From Ovis canadensis (Eukaryota; Chordata; Mammalia; Artiodactyla; Bovidae): a DNA stretch of 64,000 nucleotides. Where the stretch lies: NCBI RefSeq assembly GCF_042477335.2, contig NC_091248.1, positions 117,270,501 through 117,334,500 on the forward strand. The letters run 5' to 3'. This document shows, piece by piece, positions 10,531 to 22,765 of this stretch. A model generated the notes under the pieces. That model searched no databases. It saw nothing but the letters and a program-made list of their open reading frames with translations, and was not told the origin of the DNA. Position 1 is the stretch's first letter; each line of letters begins with the position of its first letter. Made by a program: the position numbers and the translations under genes.

Positions 10531-11571
10531 GAAGGAAGGCTAGATCAGATCCAAATAATCACTCTTTTCTTTGAGACTGGAAAGAAAGATGGTTTTATCA
10601 TCTGGTGGTTATGTGACCCAGATGCTAACTCTCAGATCTACCTTCAACATGGAGTGTCTTTATTCTAGAAAAGCAAAGACTTGTCAGGAAATTTAAAAGG
10701 AACACCTGAGAGGGAAAACCAGGGATTAATGTCCATCTAAGAATTTCCTGAGATAACCAGCAGGACCTGCCTCACAGTAGATATACTTTTCATTTAAAAA
10801 ACTTCGTCCTTAGGGATCAGTGTGGTCCTCAGCACCACTACAGACTGTGTAACACAGGGCATATCCAGTTTGGGGCATTTCTATATCACTATCCTATGCA
10901 AAAATAGAATCTTTAAACATTAAGGTGTGCACATTTATCTGACTTTTTAAAATCTATTCCTTTTTAGATGCATGATACCCAAAGATAAATAAACCAAATA
11001 TATGATTTTTCTATTTAAAATGAAACACTATGCCATGCAAGATTAATAAAAAACAAGTCTTAGGGTAACTTGGGCCTCTTTTCCACAAAAATATATGAAA
11101 GCATATTTTTAAACTTAAATAACAGTCTAAAAATGTTTTTGATGAAGAATGCTTCTTTCTGTCAGAGTCCTGACTTCCGTGTTGAAGTCACATATGGACA
11201 TACACTGACATTCCTGGGTCTTCGTCAGTGTAGGGCAGGAGGGCTGTGCAGACAGCCTCTCCCTGGGTCTACAACCAACCTTACCTGAGGCAGTCCATCC
11301 TCTGTACTTCTTTCCAGAATGATCTGTCTAATCCATGAATAAGGAATTGAGTCACTCTCATCTGCCTAAAATCCTCCAGTGACTACCCACACCATATTTC
11401 TACCTGACCCATAGGATCTTCTCTAGCTTTTTCTCTTCTGTATCCTTCACACACACCCAGTTATGAATTATTTCAGCTCTCTCTCTATCCTCCAAGCCTT
11501 CACTCTTGTTCACACAGTCTGAAACATACCCTTCCCAAGAGGCAGATTTGCCATGAACCAACAGAAGCTTT
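10531..11571. other. Intergenic unique sequence
   Basis: No recognisable gene or repeat; ordinary AT-rich DNA. Confidence 0.5.
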
Positions 11572-12424
11572 GTCACCCTGCTAATTTAACTCATATGTAG
11601 AGTACATTATATGAAATGCCAGGCTGTAATCAAGGTTGCCAGGAGAAATATCAACAACCTCAGATATGCAGATAACACTACTCTAATGGCAGAAAGCAGA
11701 GAGGAACTAAAGAGCCTCTTGATGAGAGTGAAAGAGGACAGTGAAAAAGCTGGCTTAAGACTCAACATTCAAAAAATTAAGATCATGGCATCTGGTCCCA
11801 TCACTTCATGGCAAATAGATGGGGAAAAAGTGGAAACAGTGACACTTTTTTTCTTTTCTTGGGCTCCAAAATCACTGTGGACAGTGACTGCAGCCACTAA
11901 ATTAAAAGATGCTTGCTCCTCGGAAGAAAAACTATGACAAGCCTAGACAGCCTATTAAAAAGCAGAGATATCATTTCGCTGACAAAGATCCGTCTAGTTA
12001 AAGCTATGGTTTTTCCAGTAGTCATGGGTAGATGTGAAAGTTGGACCATTATGGAGGCTGAGCACCAAAGAACTGATGCTTTTGAACTATGGTGCTGGAG
12101 AAGACTTTTGAGAGTCCTTTAGACAGCAAGAAGATCAAACCAGTCAATTCTAAAGGAAATCAAACTGCTGAAGCTGAAGCTCCAATATTTTGGCCACCTG
12201 ATGTGAAGAGCTGACTCATTGGAAAAGACCCTGATTCTGGGAAAGATGGAGGGCAAGAGGAGAAGGGGGCGGCAGAGGATGAGATGGTTGGATGGCATCA
12301 CCGACTCAATGAGCATGAGTCTGAGCAAACTGCAGGAGATAGTGAAGGACAGGAAAGGCTGGTGTGCTGCAGTTCATGGGGTCACAAAGAGTTGAACACA
12401 ACTTAGCAATTGAACAACAACAAA
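11572..12424 (+). mobile_element. BovB LINE 3' fragment
   Basis: A 5'-truncated sense BovB. Relics of the reverse transcriptase are readable, including a decayed YADD box as YADNTTLMAES, then the 3' end GGGTCACAAAGAGTTG and a short A-rich tail. The open frame is broken at several places, so it is not functional. BovB is the RTE-clade LINE thought to have entered ruminants horizontally. Confidence 0.92.
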
Positions 12425-12513
12425 AGATTTAATTTCTGGTCCTCTTTCTTGTTTGCCCCTCTCCAAGACCATCTATCTAGTTTTGTATTTCTTATTTTGT
12501 ATCTTTTTTTAGA

Positions 12514-13090
12514 AGTTCAGTTCAGTCGCTCAGTTGTGTCTGACTCTTTGCGACCCCATGAATCGCAGCACACCAGGCCTCCCTGTCCATCACCAACTCC
12601 CGGAGTTCACTCAGACTCATGTCCATCAAGTCAGTGATGCCATCCAGCCATCTCATCCTCGGTCGTCCCCTTCTCCTCCTGCCCCCAATCCCTCCCAGTA
12701 TCAGAGTCTTTTCCAATGAGTCAACTCGTTGCATGAGGTGGCCAAAATACTGGAGTTTCAGCTTTAGCATCATTCCTTCCAAAGAAATCCCAGGGTTGAT
12801 CTCCTTCAGAATGGACTGGTTGGATCTCTTTGCAGTCCAAGGGACTCTCAAGAGTCTTCTCCAACACCACAGTTCAAATGCATCAATTCTTCAGTGCTCA
12901 GCCTTCTTCACAGTCCAACTCTCACATCCATACATGACTACTAGAAAAACCATAGCCTTGACTAGACAGACCTTAGTTGGCAAAGTACTGTCTCTGCTTT
13001 TGAATATGCTGTCTAGGTTGGTCATAACTTTCCTTTCAAGGAGTAAGCGTCTTTTAATTTCATGGCTGCAATCACCATCTGCTGTGATGA
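12514..13090 (-). mobile_element. BovB LINE 3' fragment, antisense
   Basis: Begins AGTTCAGTTCAGTCGCTCAG (reverse of the BovB 3' end) and runs to the C-terminal RT region, ending near ATCACCATCTGCTG. It lies 89 bases from the sense BovB above, forming an inverted pair. Confidence 0.93.
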
Positions 13091-13351
13091 GGGCACCCTA
13101 ATTATGTACATTTCAGGTCCCATAAACTGGGACCTGCTCTTGCTCTTCCCTCCCTTCTCCCTCTGCTGATTGGATTTATTGGGTTTATCGGGATTGGTCT
13201 TCCAAGTCAAGTTATCCTCTCCTCTCTCAACACACACACATATACACACACATATACATGCACACATGTATAACCTCCCTCAGTGGCCTGTGCTCACCTC
13301 CAGGGCAGCACTGTGACAAAGACTTTCTCTCCCCTTAAGGGAGAAAAGGGA
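13091..13351. repeat. CA/TA-rich microsatellite in short spacer
   Basis: Between the BovB and the next L1, with a CACACACATATACACACACA run at about 13,231-13,268. Confidence 0.7.
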
Positions 13352-14101
13352 ACCTTCCCACACTGTTGGTGGGAATGTAAATTGGTACAGCCACTATGAA
13401 GAACAGTATGGAGATTTCTTTAAAAACTAGGAATAAAACTGCCATATGACACAGCAATCCCACTACTGGGCACATACCCTGAGAAAACCACAATTTTAAA
13501 AGACACATATAACCCAGTGTTCACCACAGCACTATTTACAATAGCCAGGACATGGAAGCAACCTAGATGTCCATCAACAGCTGAATGAATAAAGAAGCTG
13601 CGGTACACATATACAGTGGAATATTACTCAGCCATAAAAAGGAACAAATTTGAGTCAACTCTAGTGAGGGGAATGAACTTAGAGTCCGTCATACAGAAAG
13701 TTGAGTCACAAAGAGAAAAACAAATATCATATATTAATGCATATATATGGAATCTAGAAAAATGGTACTGGTTAATCTATTTGTAGGGCAGCAATAGAGA
13801 GACAAAAAGACATGGAGAACAGACTTGAGGAGACACTGGGGATGTCGGACAAATTGAGAGAGTAGCATTGAAACATATACGCTACAATATGTAAAACAGA
13901 TAGCCAGTGGGGACTCGCTGTATGATGCAGGGAGCTCACTCTGGTGCTCTGTGACAACCTCGAGGGGTGGGATGGAGGTTCAAGAGGGAGGGGACATATG
14001 TATACCTATGGCTGATTCATGTTGATGTATAGTGGAAACCAGCACAAGAATGTAAAGGAAATATCCTCCAATTAAAAACAAATAAATTATACATATATAA
14101 A
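13352..14101 (+). mobile_element. Ruminant L1 3' end
   Basis: Sense L1 from CACTGTTGGTGGGAATGTAA (end of ORF2) through GGAATATTACTCAGCCATAA to the A-rich tail CCAATTAAAAACAAATAAA. ORF2 remnants are out of frame. Confidence 0.92.
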
Positions 14102-14102
14102 A

Positions 14103-14345
14103 AGAATCCTCCTGCCAGTGCAGGGGACATAGGTTCGATGCCTGCTCCAGTAAGATTCCACATGACCCGGGGCAACTAAGCCTTCGAACTGCAACTACTG
14201 AGCTCACGCACACTCCAAAGCCTGGGCTCTGCAACAAGAGAAACCACTGCAATTAAAAGCCCATGCACTGCAATGAAGAGTAGCTTTCCGCAATTAGACA
14301 AAACCTGAATGCAGCAACGAAGACTCAGCACAGTCAAAATAAAAA
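14103..14345 (+). repeat. CHR-type SINE
   Basis: Tandem to the L1 tail: AATCCTCCTGCCAGTGCAGG, GGGGCAACTAAGCC, AACTACTGAGC and repeated GCAACGAAG-like blocks. A (CA)n run follows at 14,350-14,365. Confidence 0.8.
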
Positions 14346-14540
14346 TTAAACACACACACACACACTCTCTCCTTGACCAAACTTCTTTGAGCCTTCTTCT
14401 CAACTAGGCCTCAACTTGGTCTATACAAACTACAGACTCTCGACATAAATAACTTTATCCAACGCATCCCCCCATATCAAAGACTTGATCAAACACTAAC
14501 CTAGTTTCTAACAGCTCAAGATTGCATCCCTAGGATGGCC

Positions 14541-14682
14541 CTGCTGCTGCTGCTGCTAAGTCACTTCAGTTGTGTCCGACTCTATGTGACCCCATAGACG
14601 GCAGCCCATGAGGCTCCACCGTCCCTGGGATTCTCCAGTCGAGAACACTGGAGCAGGTTGCCATTTCCTTCTCCAATGCATA
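14541..14682 (-). repeat. BovA SINE with (GCT)n tail
   Basis: Antisense BovA headed by a GCTGCTGCTGCTGCT run, then GTCACTTCAGTTGTGTCCG and CCATTTCCTTCTCCAATGC. Confidence 0.88.
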
Positions 14683-15630
14683 GCCCCCTTTAAAGTGCCT
14701 GTCTGAGAAAGCTCAAGGCTGCCAGAGAACCTGCTGTTTCTTCCAGCCAGTGCCTGACAAGAGGCCCTGACCATACTTAGAGCATTTATTAAAAAGGGCT
14801 TAGTTGTGAATTCTTCCTCTGTCCCTTCTAAATGTCTCTATCTAGATCAATATCTCTATTGAGATGTCTCTATATTGATGCTGTCTATCCATCCATCCAT
14901 CTGTATCTCCTACACTTCAAAACCTGAAAGCCATTCCTTTAAAATTTAATCATCAGGAAGGATAGGGCCTCTGTCCCCCGCCTCCCTGGTCTCTGTTGGG
15001 GGGACAGAACCCTGGCTTCAATGACTGCCAGAGAGCAAGCAGAGCTGACCTGATCAGCATTCACACTCACCAACTCTATAATTTCTCAATTCCCTGACTC
15101 TACTGACCCCTCTCACCCACCTCTGCTCCCTCATTTCCCCATAAAACTCCCAGTCACATCTGTACAGTTTTATCCTAGACTCTCTTCTCTGTTGCAGTAG
15201 TTCTTATTAAAATCTGTCTTCACCCTCTTAGTGTCTGGCTCTATTTATCTTGGACAACTGAGCACTGTGGATGATAGTATCTACCTGCCTGCCTCTCTCA
15301 CTGGTCTCTCTGAAGGCAGAAACTGTCTTTCACCTCTGATTCCTTCCACTGGCCCAGAGCCGGGTGCACAGCAAAAACTCCATAAACATCTGATGAGTTA
15401 GTGCATCAGAGGAGACCCAGGAGCGTGGCCTGTGCAAACCACCACAGTGAAGCGAGAGAGCTATGAAGACAAAGAAAGAGGCTCTTGGGGAAATTTGAGG
15501 TTTCAAGGTCGGGAAAATTTTAAATTACTGTTTTCTTAAGTTTATAACTATACATAATTAAGTCATTTGTGGAAACAAGTACCTGGCAGACCTACCCCAA
15601 AAGCTGATTCTGTGATAAGAGATTCAACAT
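14683..15630. other. Intergenic sequence with old L2-like tail
   Basis: Mostly unrecognised. A short L2-like 3' segment (about 15,310-15,400) carries GGCAGAAACTGTCTTTCACC and CATAAACATCTGATGAGTTA. A T-rich stretch near 15,130-15,240 could be decayed LTR sequence. Confidence 0.35.
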
Positions 15631-16095
15631 ACAAATGGACAAGGGCCAGATCATATATAAAAACAGAACTTCAACCCTACAATCTACAGTAACCAGTCCA
15701 GGAAGCCAACCCACTAGCCTCAGCAACTAATCCAGGAAATCAAACCACCTCCACAGCAACTGGCTCAGACAGTCAGGGTTTGGTTAATAACGGACAGCTT
15801 CAGATAGTTTAAGATCAAGCACAGAAAGCCAAATATCTGCCCCCTGACCAGTCATACAGAATGCCCCACTCCTCCTCAGTCCATCAGCAGTCATCGCAGG
15901 CCTACAGCCTCTTGGGGAGCACACCTGACTATCTGAAGCCTCCCTCCTTTCACCATCAAGCCTTCCCACGCCCCTTCCCACGCCCCTGCCCACATCTGAG
16001 TCTCTACCAAACATAAATGATGGTGGCTGACTCCCAGAATAAATAGTATTTTCTTGTTCTTAGTTGGGTGGTCTTTGTTTATTTCCACAGTGATG
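15631..16095 (+). mobile_element. Possible old ERV LTR
   Basis: A C-rich block with repeated CCTTCCCACGCCCC, then AATAAA at 16038-16043 followed by a T-rich stretch (TTTTCTTGTTCTTAGTTGGG). The layout resembles an LTR's U3-R-U5. I do not recognise the family. Confidence 0.35.
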
Positions 16096-16212
16096 ATTTA
16101 TTGACCTCTTTGTTGAAATATTTGTCTTGTTCTTTGCATCTTGAAGGAGATCTTTTTATCTGGGAGATTCCTATTACCAGGTCAAAATGAAGCAAGCTAT
16201 TGAGAGAGATTA

Positions 16213-16673
16213 TTATGGGCTGAGTATTCCATGTGTCCCCCAAAACTCATGTTGGAATTGTAACCCCCAGGACTTTGGAATGTGAACTTATTCGGAAATA
16301 GGGTCATTGCAATTGTAACGAATTAAGATAAGGCTACCCTGGAACAGACTTCAACTGGGTCTCTAATTTGATGTGTCCTTATGCAAAAAGGAGATTTTCA
16401 ATACAGACACACGCACACCACACACAGGGAGGATGCATGTAATGAAGGCAGAGGTCAGGGTGATGTATTCACAAGCCAAGAATTTCTAAAGGTCATCAGC
16501 AACTGCCAGAGGCAGGGAGAGGGGTGGGAAGAGGCCCTCCACGCCCCTCAGAAGGAACGACCACCTTGCTCTCAGGTGTTCAGCCTCCAGAACAGTGAGG
16601 CCGTGCATTCCTCTTGGTCTCAGCCACCCAGTCTGCAGTACTTTCTTAGAGCAACCACAGCAAACTAATACAA
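16213..16673 (+). mobile_element. MaLR (MLT1-like) LTR
   Basis: Sense LTR from TTATGGGCTGAGTATTCCAT through GAACTTATTCGGAAATAGGG, CAGAGGTCAGGGTGATGTAT and GCCTCCAGAACAGTGAGGCC to GCAAACTAATACA. No internal retroviral sequence adjoins it. Confidence 0.65.
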
Positions 16674-17529
16674 AGAGTATGGCTTTTTGAAAAAAGAGCA
16701 GCTTCAACTTGAAATCAAGGGGAGTCTGGTGCCCACGGTTTGCAATGAAGCACTGAATGTGAACAGATTAGGCAGGATGGTTTCCTATGGAGCTTCAAGC
16801 TGTGGGCACACGGAGTGAGTCACCCGTGGTGACAATTTCGCTGTGAACCTAAAGAAGGAATAAGGAAGGCCCTGGCCGCCTTTCTGCACCTCTTCACAGC
16901 CCAGGATGGCTCTCCTCTCCACACCACACACTACCTGTCCAAGAACAGGTCAAGAGGGTGGAGATGCTGCCTCGGAAGATGCGACACCTGGAAGTGAGAG
17001 ATGCCAGCCCCAGGGTCACACACAAACGGTGCACAGCATGAAAGCACCATTGCAGCCAGACTTACTGTTTGAGAGCTGGGGGAAGCCAGGGGTGGGGAAT
17101 GCAGGACTTGAGGGCTCTCATGTCAGTCCTGGGGTGGCAGGAGGCCCCCTTCTAGAAAGCCCCTCTAATAAACCCACACTGCACACAAGGCTGTGCACAC
17201 ACTCAGGAGAGCACACACACAGTGTTGCCTTGTTCTGGCCACAACTACGGCCCTTGAGCCCACTTCCCTCACTGGTCCACTCCCTACCTATTGCCTGACA
17301 CTGCCTTGCGAGGTCCTCCCCCTCCCCACCTGACTCTGAATGGTCCTAGGGAGAGGAACGCAGAATGCTTGGGAACCCAAGGCAGGGTGCCTGGGGCCTG
17401 GAGTGCGCATGAGCGTGAGAGCAAGTATGGGGCAGAGGCTGCTGCCCACTGGAAAGCTCTTCCAGTGTAATTCAGATTATTCACATCCACTTACCCAGGT
17501 TTCCTTGAGGAATAGGCACCTTTTAAAAT
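16674..17529. other. Intergenic unique sequence
   Basis: A comparatively GC-rich segment (16,900-17,450) with overlapping open frames, but no splice logic or family resemblance. A G-rich patch on the - strand lies near 17,330. Confidence 0.4.
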
Positions 17530-17559
17530 CTGCATTTTTCATTGCAATGAAAAATGCAG
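17530..17559. repeat. Perfect 30-bp palindrome
   Basis: The arm CTGCATTTTTCATTG is followed immediately by its exact reverse complement, with no spacer. It sits at the 5' edge of the BovB copy below. Confidence 0.95.
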
Positions 17560-18905
17560 TTTTCATTCCAATCCCAAAGAAAGGCAATGCAAAAGAATGC
17601 TCAAACTACCACACGATTGTACTCATCTCACATGCTAGTAAAGTCATGCTCAAACTTCTCCAAGCCAGGCTTCAGCAATACGTGAACTGTGAACTTCCAG
17701 ATGTTCAAGCTGGTTTTAGAAAAGGCAGAAGAACCAGAGATCACATTGCCAACATCCGCTGGATCATGGAAAAAGCAAGAGAGTTCCAGAAAAACATCTA
17801 TTTCTGCTTTATTGACTATGCCAAAGCCTTTGACTGTGTGGATCACAATCAACTGTGGAAAATTCTGAAAGAGATGGGAATACCAGACCACCTTAACTGC
17901 CTCAAGAAACCTATATGCAGGTCAGAAAGCAACAGTTAGAACTGGACATGGAACAACAGATTGGTTCCAAATAGGAAAAGGAGTTCATCAAGGCTGTATA
18001 TTGTCACCCTGCTTATTTAACTTCTATGCAGAGCACATCATGAGAAATGCTGGGCTGGAAGAAGCACAAGCTGGAATCAAGATTGCCGGGAGAAATATCA
18101 ATAACCTCAGATATGCAGATGACACCACCCTTATGGCAGAAGGTGAAAAGGAACTAAAAAGCCTCTTGATGAAGGTAAAAGAGGAGAGTGAAAAAGTTGG
18201 CTTAAAGCTCAACATTCAGAAAACGAAGATCATGGCATCTGGTCCCATCACTTCATGGGAAATAGATGTGGAAACCGTGGAAACTGTCAGACTTTATTTT
18301 GGGGGGCTCCAAAATCACTGCAGATGGTGATTGCAGTCATGAAATTAAAAGACGCTTACTCCTTGGAAGGAAAGTTATGACCAACCTAGATGGCATATTC
18401 AAAAGCAGAGACATTACTTTGCCAACAAAGGTCCATCTAGTCAAGGCTATGTTTTTTCTAGTAGTCATATATGTATGTGAGAGTTGGACTGTGAAGAAGG
18501 CTGAGCACTGAAGAATTGATGCATTTGAACTGTGGTGTTGGAAAAGACTCTTGAGAGTCCCATGGACTGCAAGGAGACCCAACCAGTCCATTCTAAAGGA
18601 GATCAGGCCTGGGTGTTCTTTGGAAGGAATGATGCTAAAGCTGAACCTCCAGTACTTTGGCCACCTCACGTGAAGAGTTGACTCATTGGAAAAGACTCTG
18701 ATGCTGGGAGGGATTGGGGGCAGGAGGAGAAGGGGACGACCGAGGATGAGATGGCTGGATGGCATCATGGACTCGATGGACGCGAGTCTGAGTGAACTCC
18801 GGGAGTTGGTGATGGACGGGGAGGCCTGGCGTGGTGCAGTTCATGGGGTTGCAAAGAGTTGGACATGACTGAGCGACTGAACTGAACTGAACTGAACTGA
18901 ACTGA
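17560..18905 (+). mobile_element. BovB LINE, longest copy in the window
   Basis: A 5'-truncated sense BovB of about 1.35 kb spanning most of the RT domain. Readable pieces include PKKGNAKECSNYH, RT motif A as FIDYAKAFDCVDH, motif B region as GVHQGC, and the YADDTTLMAE catalytic box intact near 18,113. The frame is broken by a stop near 17,937 and a frameshift near 18,295, so it is a pseudogene. It ends in the GAACT-unit tail (about 18,879-18,905). Confidence 0.95.
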
Positions 18906-19070
18906 AAATTTGCAGAGGTGTTCTAAACCTCTATGCTGAAACCTGAGAAAAAAAGAAATGACACATAAGATGTAATACTTGGCTTCAATTACATGCTTGT
19001 CTGGCTACAAAACACCCTTGCTTTATAGCACATTTGGAAATGCATTCTTTGAACTGTACTGAAATGGGGA

Positions 19071-19197
19071 TTCCCTGGGAGTCTAGTGGTTAGGACTTTG
19101 AACTTCCACTGCAGGGGCCGTGGGTTCAATTCCTGGTTGGAGAACTAAGACTCTGCGTGCCACCCAGCATGGCGAAAGAAACAAAACAAAACAAACT
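19071..19197 (+). repeat. CHR-type SINE
   Basis: GATTCCCTGGGAGTCTAGTG, CAGGGGCCGTGGGTTCAATT and an AACAAAACAAAACAAAC tail. Confidence 0.85.
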
Positions 19198-19604
19198 ACT
19201 GAAAAGGCTAAAGATTAAAAAAAAAAAAAAGAAAAACTTGATTTTTTTTTTTTTTGGCCAGACTGATACAGTGCCAGTGATGAAAACAGCCACCGCACAG
19301 ATGGCGACACTGTCTGGTGGACTATAAACATGCAGTTATGCAGTTTCCACAGTCAAAGGAGCCATTCTTCCTCCCCGCGTAAAGCAGACAGGCCCACAAA
19401 TGCATTCATCACATTTCTTCTGTGACATGTTCATTCCTACCAAGAAGGAATAAGAGCTAAACTGATTCTGGAAGAGTAAACAAATATTTCTGGTTTCACT
19501 GGTTGAGCAATTAGCTTCTTTCTCAAATTTTGTATGGTTATAAGCAATATATGCAATATAGGGAATAATTATACTTTGGAGATGATGAAATCAAATATTC
19601 TTTT

Positions 19605-19693
19605 TTTATTTGAATTTTATTTTTTTACTTTACAATACTGTATTGGTTTTGCCATACATTGACATGAATCCACCACAGGTGTACATGAGTTCC
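19605..19693 (-). mobile_element. Very short L1 insertion
   Basis: Only the last 90 bases of an antisense L1 3' end (TTTGCCATACATTGACATGA). An exact 13-bp duplication CAAATATTCTTTT flanks it (19592-19604 and 19694-19706). Confidence 0.88.
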
Positions 19694-19706
19694 CAAATAT
19701 TCTTTT

Positions 19707-20568
19707 AAAAACTGACAAGTTATCAAGTCATGCAAAGACATAGAGGAAACTTAAATGCACATTAGCAAGTGAAGGAATTCAGCCTGAAAAGGCTACATAC
19801 TAAATGATTACAACTATGTGACATTCTGGAAAAGGCAAAACTATAGAGACAGTAAAATAAAAAAGGACCAGTGGTTGGAGATGGGAAGGGATGAAGGGGC
19901 TGCTCACGGGGGATTTTTAGGGCAGTAAAACTATTCTGTATGAGGCAACAACGGAGGATACATGTCATTATACATTTGTCCAAAACCGTAGAATGTACAC
20001 CAGGAGTGAATGCTAATATAAACCGTGGACTTCAGGTGATAATGCTGTGTCAATGTAGGCTCTGTCACAAATGTATCGTTCTGGTGGGAGATGCTGAGAG
20101 CCGGGGAAGCGCTGTGTTGTGGAGGCAGGGATCTATGGGAAATCTCTGTACCTTCAACTCAGGTTGGCTCCAAACCTAAAGGTCCAAAAAGCAAAAGTCT
20201 ATTTTTAAAAGCAGATTTACAAGTATCTGGGAGAATCTTAGTATTCACTCCAGAGAAGGGTGGTTTTTTATGCATCAAACTAAATATCCTTGAATGTACA
20301 ATCTTGAACAGAAAGCTACTTAGAGGAAGGTAACTTCTGTGTCTTATGCACTAGCACCAAACTTCAATGCCTAAATTAGTTTATCACGTCCATTCTTAGG
20401 ATCACTGAATAAATCAAAATTGTTAAGTATTTGTTTTCTCTTAAGAGAACTGTGCTCACTTATTTAATTGGGGGGAAATGTATGGTAGACAGTCAATGGT
20501 CAGTCCAGCCTGTCTTCATTTTACTCTGTATTCACTTTTACCCCCATCTGTCTCTTATTCTCCTGTTT
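19707..20568. other. Intergenic sequence, possibly with an old L1 trace
   Basis: The part from 19,760 to 19,990 (ATTACAACTATGTGACATTC) resembles a decayed L1 3' end. The rest is unrecognised. Confidence 0.35.
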
Positions 20569-20773
20569 CAAGACCCTGATGCTGGGAGGGACTGGGGGCA
20601 GGAGGAAAAGGGGAGGACAGAGGATGAGATGGCTGGATGGCATCACCGACTCGATGGACATGAGTTTGAGTGAACTCTGGGAGATGATGATGGACAGGGA
20701 GGCTGGCGTGCTGTGATTCATAGGGTCACAAAAAGTCAGACACGACTGAGCAACTGAACTGAACTGAACTGAA
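20569..20773 (+). mobile_element. BovB 3' tail
   Basis: Last 200 bases of BovB: GACCCTGATGCTGGGAGGGA, GATGGCATCACCGACTCGAT, and a CTGAACTGAACTGAACTGAA tail. Confidence 0.93.
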
Positions 20774-21446
20774 GGCAACCCTATAGCACCTATACGGGCT
20801 CCTGTAAAATATAAAGTACTATTATAAGTGTAAGTACTTTGAATAAGCTAGATCTCATCCTGCCTCTTACTTTGTTCACACACTGGTGATTGTTTTAAGA
20901 CCTATGTGCTCTTCTATGTCAGTAAGACCAGAGCGTCTTGCTGCTACACAGGGTTCTATCAATGAGCAATCTCAGCTCACTTCCGCATTCCCAGAATGGA
21001 CCCTCGGACTGCCTCCAGAGCCCAGCTCCACACCACACTGCCACCGAAATCCTCAGAAGTTCCCTTTATGGGTTTGTGAATGTATTTCCCTGGGCAAATA
21101 CTGCCAGCTACAGTAACACTGTGTCACAGGAGAAACACACTTTTAATTAAAGTAATACAGGATAACTTGCTTTTTAATCAGCATACAGTTATTTCATTCA
21201 GTTGTCCCAGAAACTGAAATTGACTTTTCATTGTTTCTTTCTATCTATCTCCCTGTTCCAGAATAGATATCCATCATTTCCACGCCTCACTCAAGAATAA
21301 TACACATAACATTCCCATTGTTACATGCTGAATTCAATTTATTCAATTCAATTTTATCTTGAATCTGAAGATAGCATTGCTATTGATTTCCATCAGCATT
21401 TTTCTTTTCAATGTGATTTTTTTAAGGTTATTTATAAGTGAAATTC
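20774..21446. other. Intergenic unique sequence
   Basis: No gene, RNA or repeat recognised. Confidence 0.5.
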
Positions 21447-21649
21447 TGGCTTCCCAGATGGCTCAGGGGTGAAGTATCTGCCTGCCACTGCAGGGGACGC
21501 GGGTTTGATCCCGGGGTCATGAAGATCCCCTGGAACAGGCATGGCAACCCACTCCAGTAGTCATGTCTGGAGAATTCCATGGACAGAGGAGCCTAGCAGG
21601 CTACAGTCCGTGGGTCACAAAAGAATCAGACACAGCTGAGCACACACAC
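21447..21649 (+). repeat. Bov-tA SINE
   Basis: Sense SINE with TATAAGTGAAATT before and TATAAATGAAATT after, a one-mismatch target duplication. Confidence 0.9.
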
Positions 21650-22465
21650 TATAAATGAAATTTTGGGCAAGTGTGCGTTTTTAGCTGAATTGAAAAATAA
21701 ATATTTCTGCCCGATTATTCCTGGCTCCAGGGCAGATTTCTCACCTTCAGATACGCCAGGGTTGTGCCAGGTTTGAGGAAATGCAGAGAAGCTGTCTTAT
21801 TAAGAGAGCAACCCTGATGGATCTTTTTGGAACTATGATGATATCTCAGTGTGTTTTTCCCAGAAAGGAATCAAAATGCAGCTTCTACTGGTCAGTTCTG
21901 AAAGTCCATCCCACCAGTGAGAAGAAACAACAGAGTGGGCCACGAGGCTGGATGACAGCTGTGTTCCATGCTAAGATAATGAGAAAACCTCGGACATAGT
22001 AACCTACAGGGCTTATGCCAAGGATATTTCAGGTTCTATAGAACACTTCAATGGAAATGTCAGGGAGGCAGGGGGTTTTCATAATTTTAAGAATTATTTT
22101 TTAATATTTTAAAATAATTCCACAGATGATACACCACTGCAAGAGTTAAATGTTCCAGGGGGTAAAAAGAACCTTCCAGAGTACCATAACATCTCCAGTT
22201 TGCATTCAGAGATGTCAGCCTTCTAGCCCGTCTCTGGATGAAGTCACGTGGAAGGCTGCCAACTCAAGAGAACCAAACTTCTTACCTCCAGCTTTCCAAG
22301 GGCAATCCCCTTTGAAGAACCCCAGGAGTGGGGCTGGAGGTGGGGTGGGAGGTGGCAGGGAGTCTGGTGGATAAGACCTGTGTGATGGGAGCAATTTGCA
22401 TGTAGAGCAAATCAGACTTCCACAACGGTCTGAGGATGAGAACATTTTTTGCTTTTTTCAGTTTT
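21650..22465. other. Intergenic unique sequence
   Basis: No gene or repeat recognised. Around 22,330-22,375 the DNA is G-rich (GGGGCTGGAGGTGGGGTGGG), a weak G-quadruplex candidate. Confidence 0.45.
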
Positions 22466-22546
22466 GTGAGTGAAAGTGTTAGTCACTCAGTCATGTCCAA
22501 CTCTTTGTGACCCCATGGACTGCAGCCCGCCAGGCTTCTGTCCATT
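22466..22546 (-). repeat. BovA SINE fragment
   Basis: Antisense: GTTAGTCACTCAGTCATGTCC and GGACTGCAGCCCGCCAGGC. Confidence 0.85.
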
Positions 22547-22765
22547 ATAATTGACAAAAATTTTATATATTTAAGGTATACAACATGGTAATATTTAAAA
22601 TTTTTTTGCCCAGAGATGTTCAGTTTAACATTCAATGTTATCTACATACATTACTTTTACAGGCATCTGAGGGATTTCAGTGAAATCCAGGGAGATAATG
22701 TGAGTAGACCCAAGCCGTATCAGTCTAAGCAGCTCAGCTTGGGTTAAAAATATTCATAAATCTAG

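Noticed and set aside
14541..14556. (GCT)5 run as a possible coding triplet repeat
   Set aside because: It is the tail of an antisense BovA SINE, outside any exon.
17340..17939. 199-codon open frame on the + strand
   Set aside because: Its N-terminal third is random sequence and the rest is decayed BovB reverse transcriptase; it is not a host gene.
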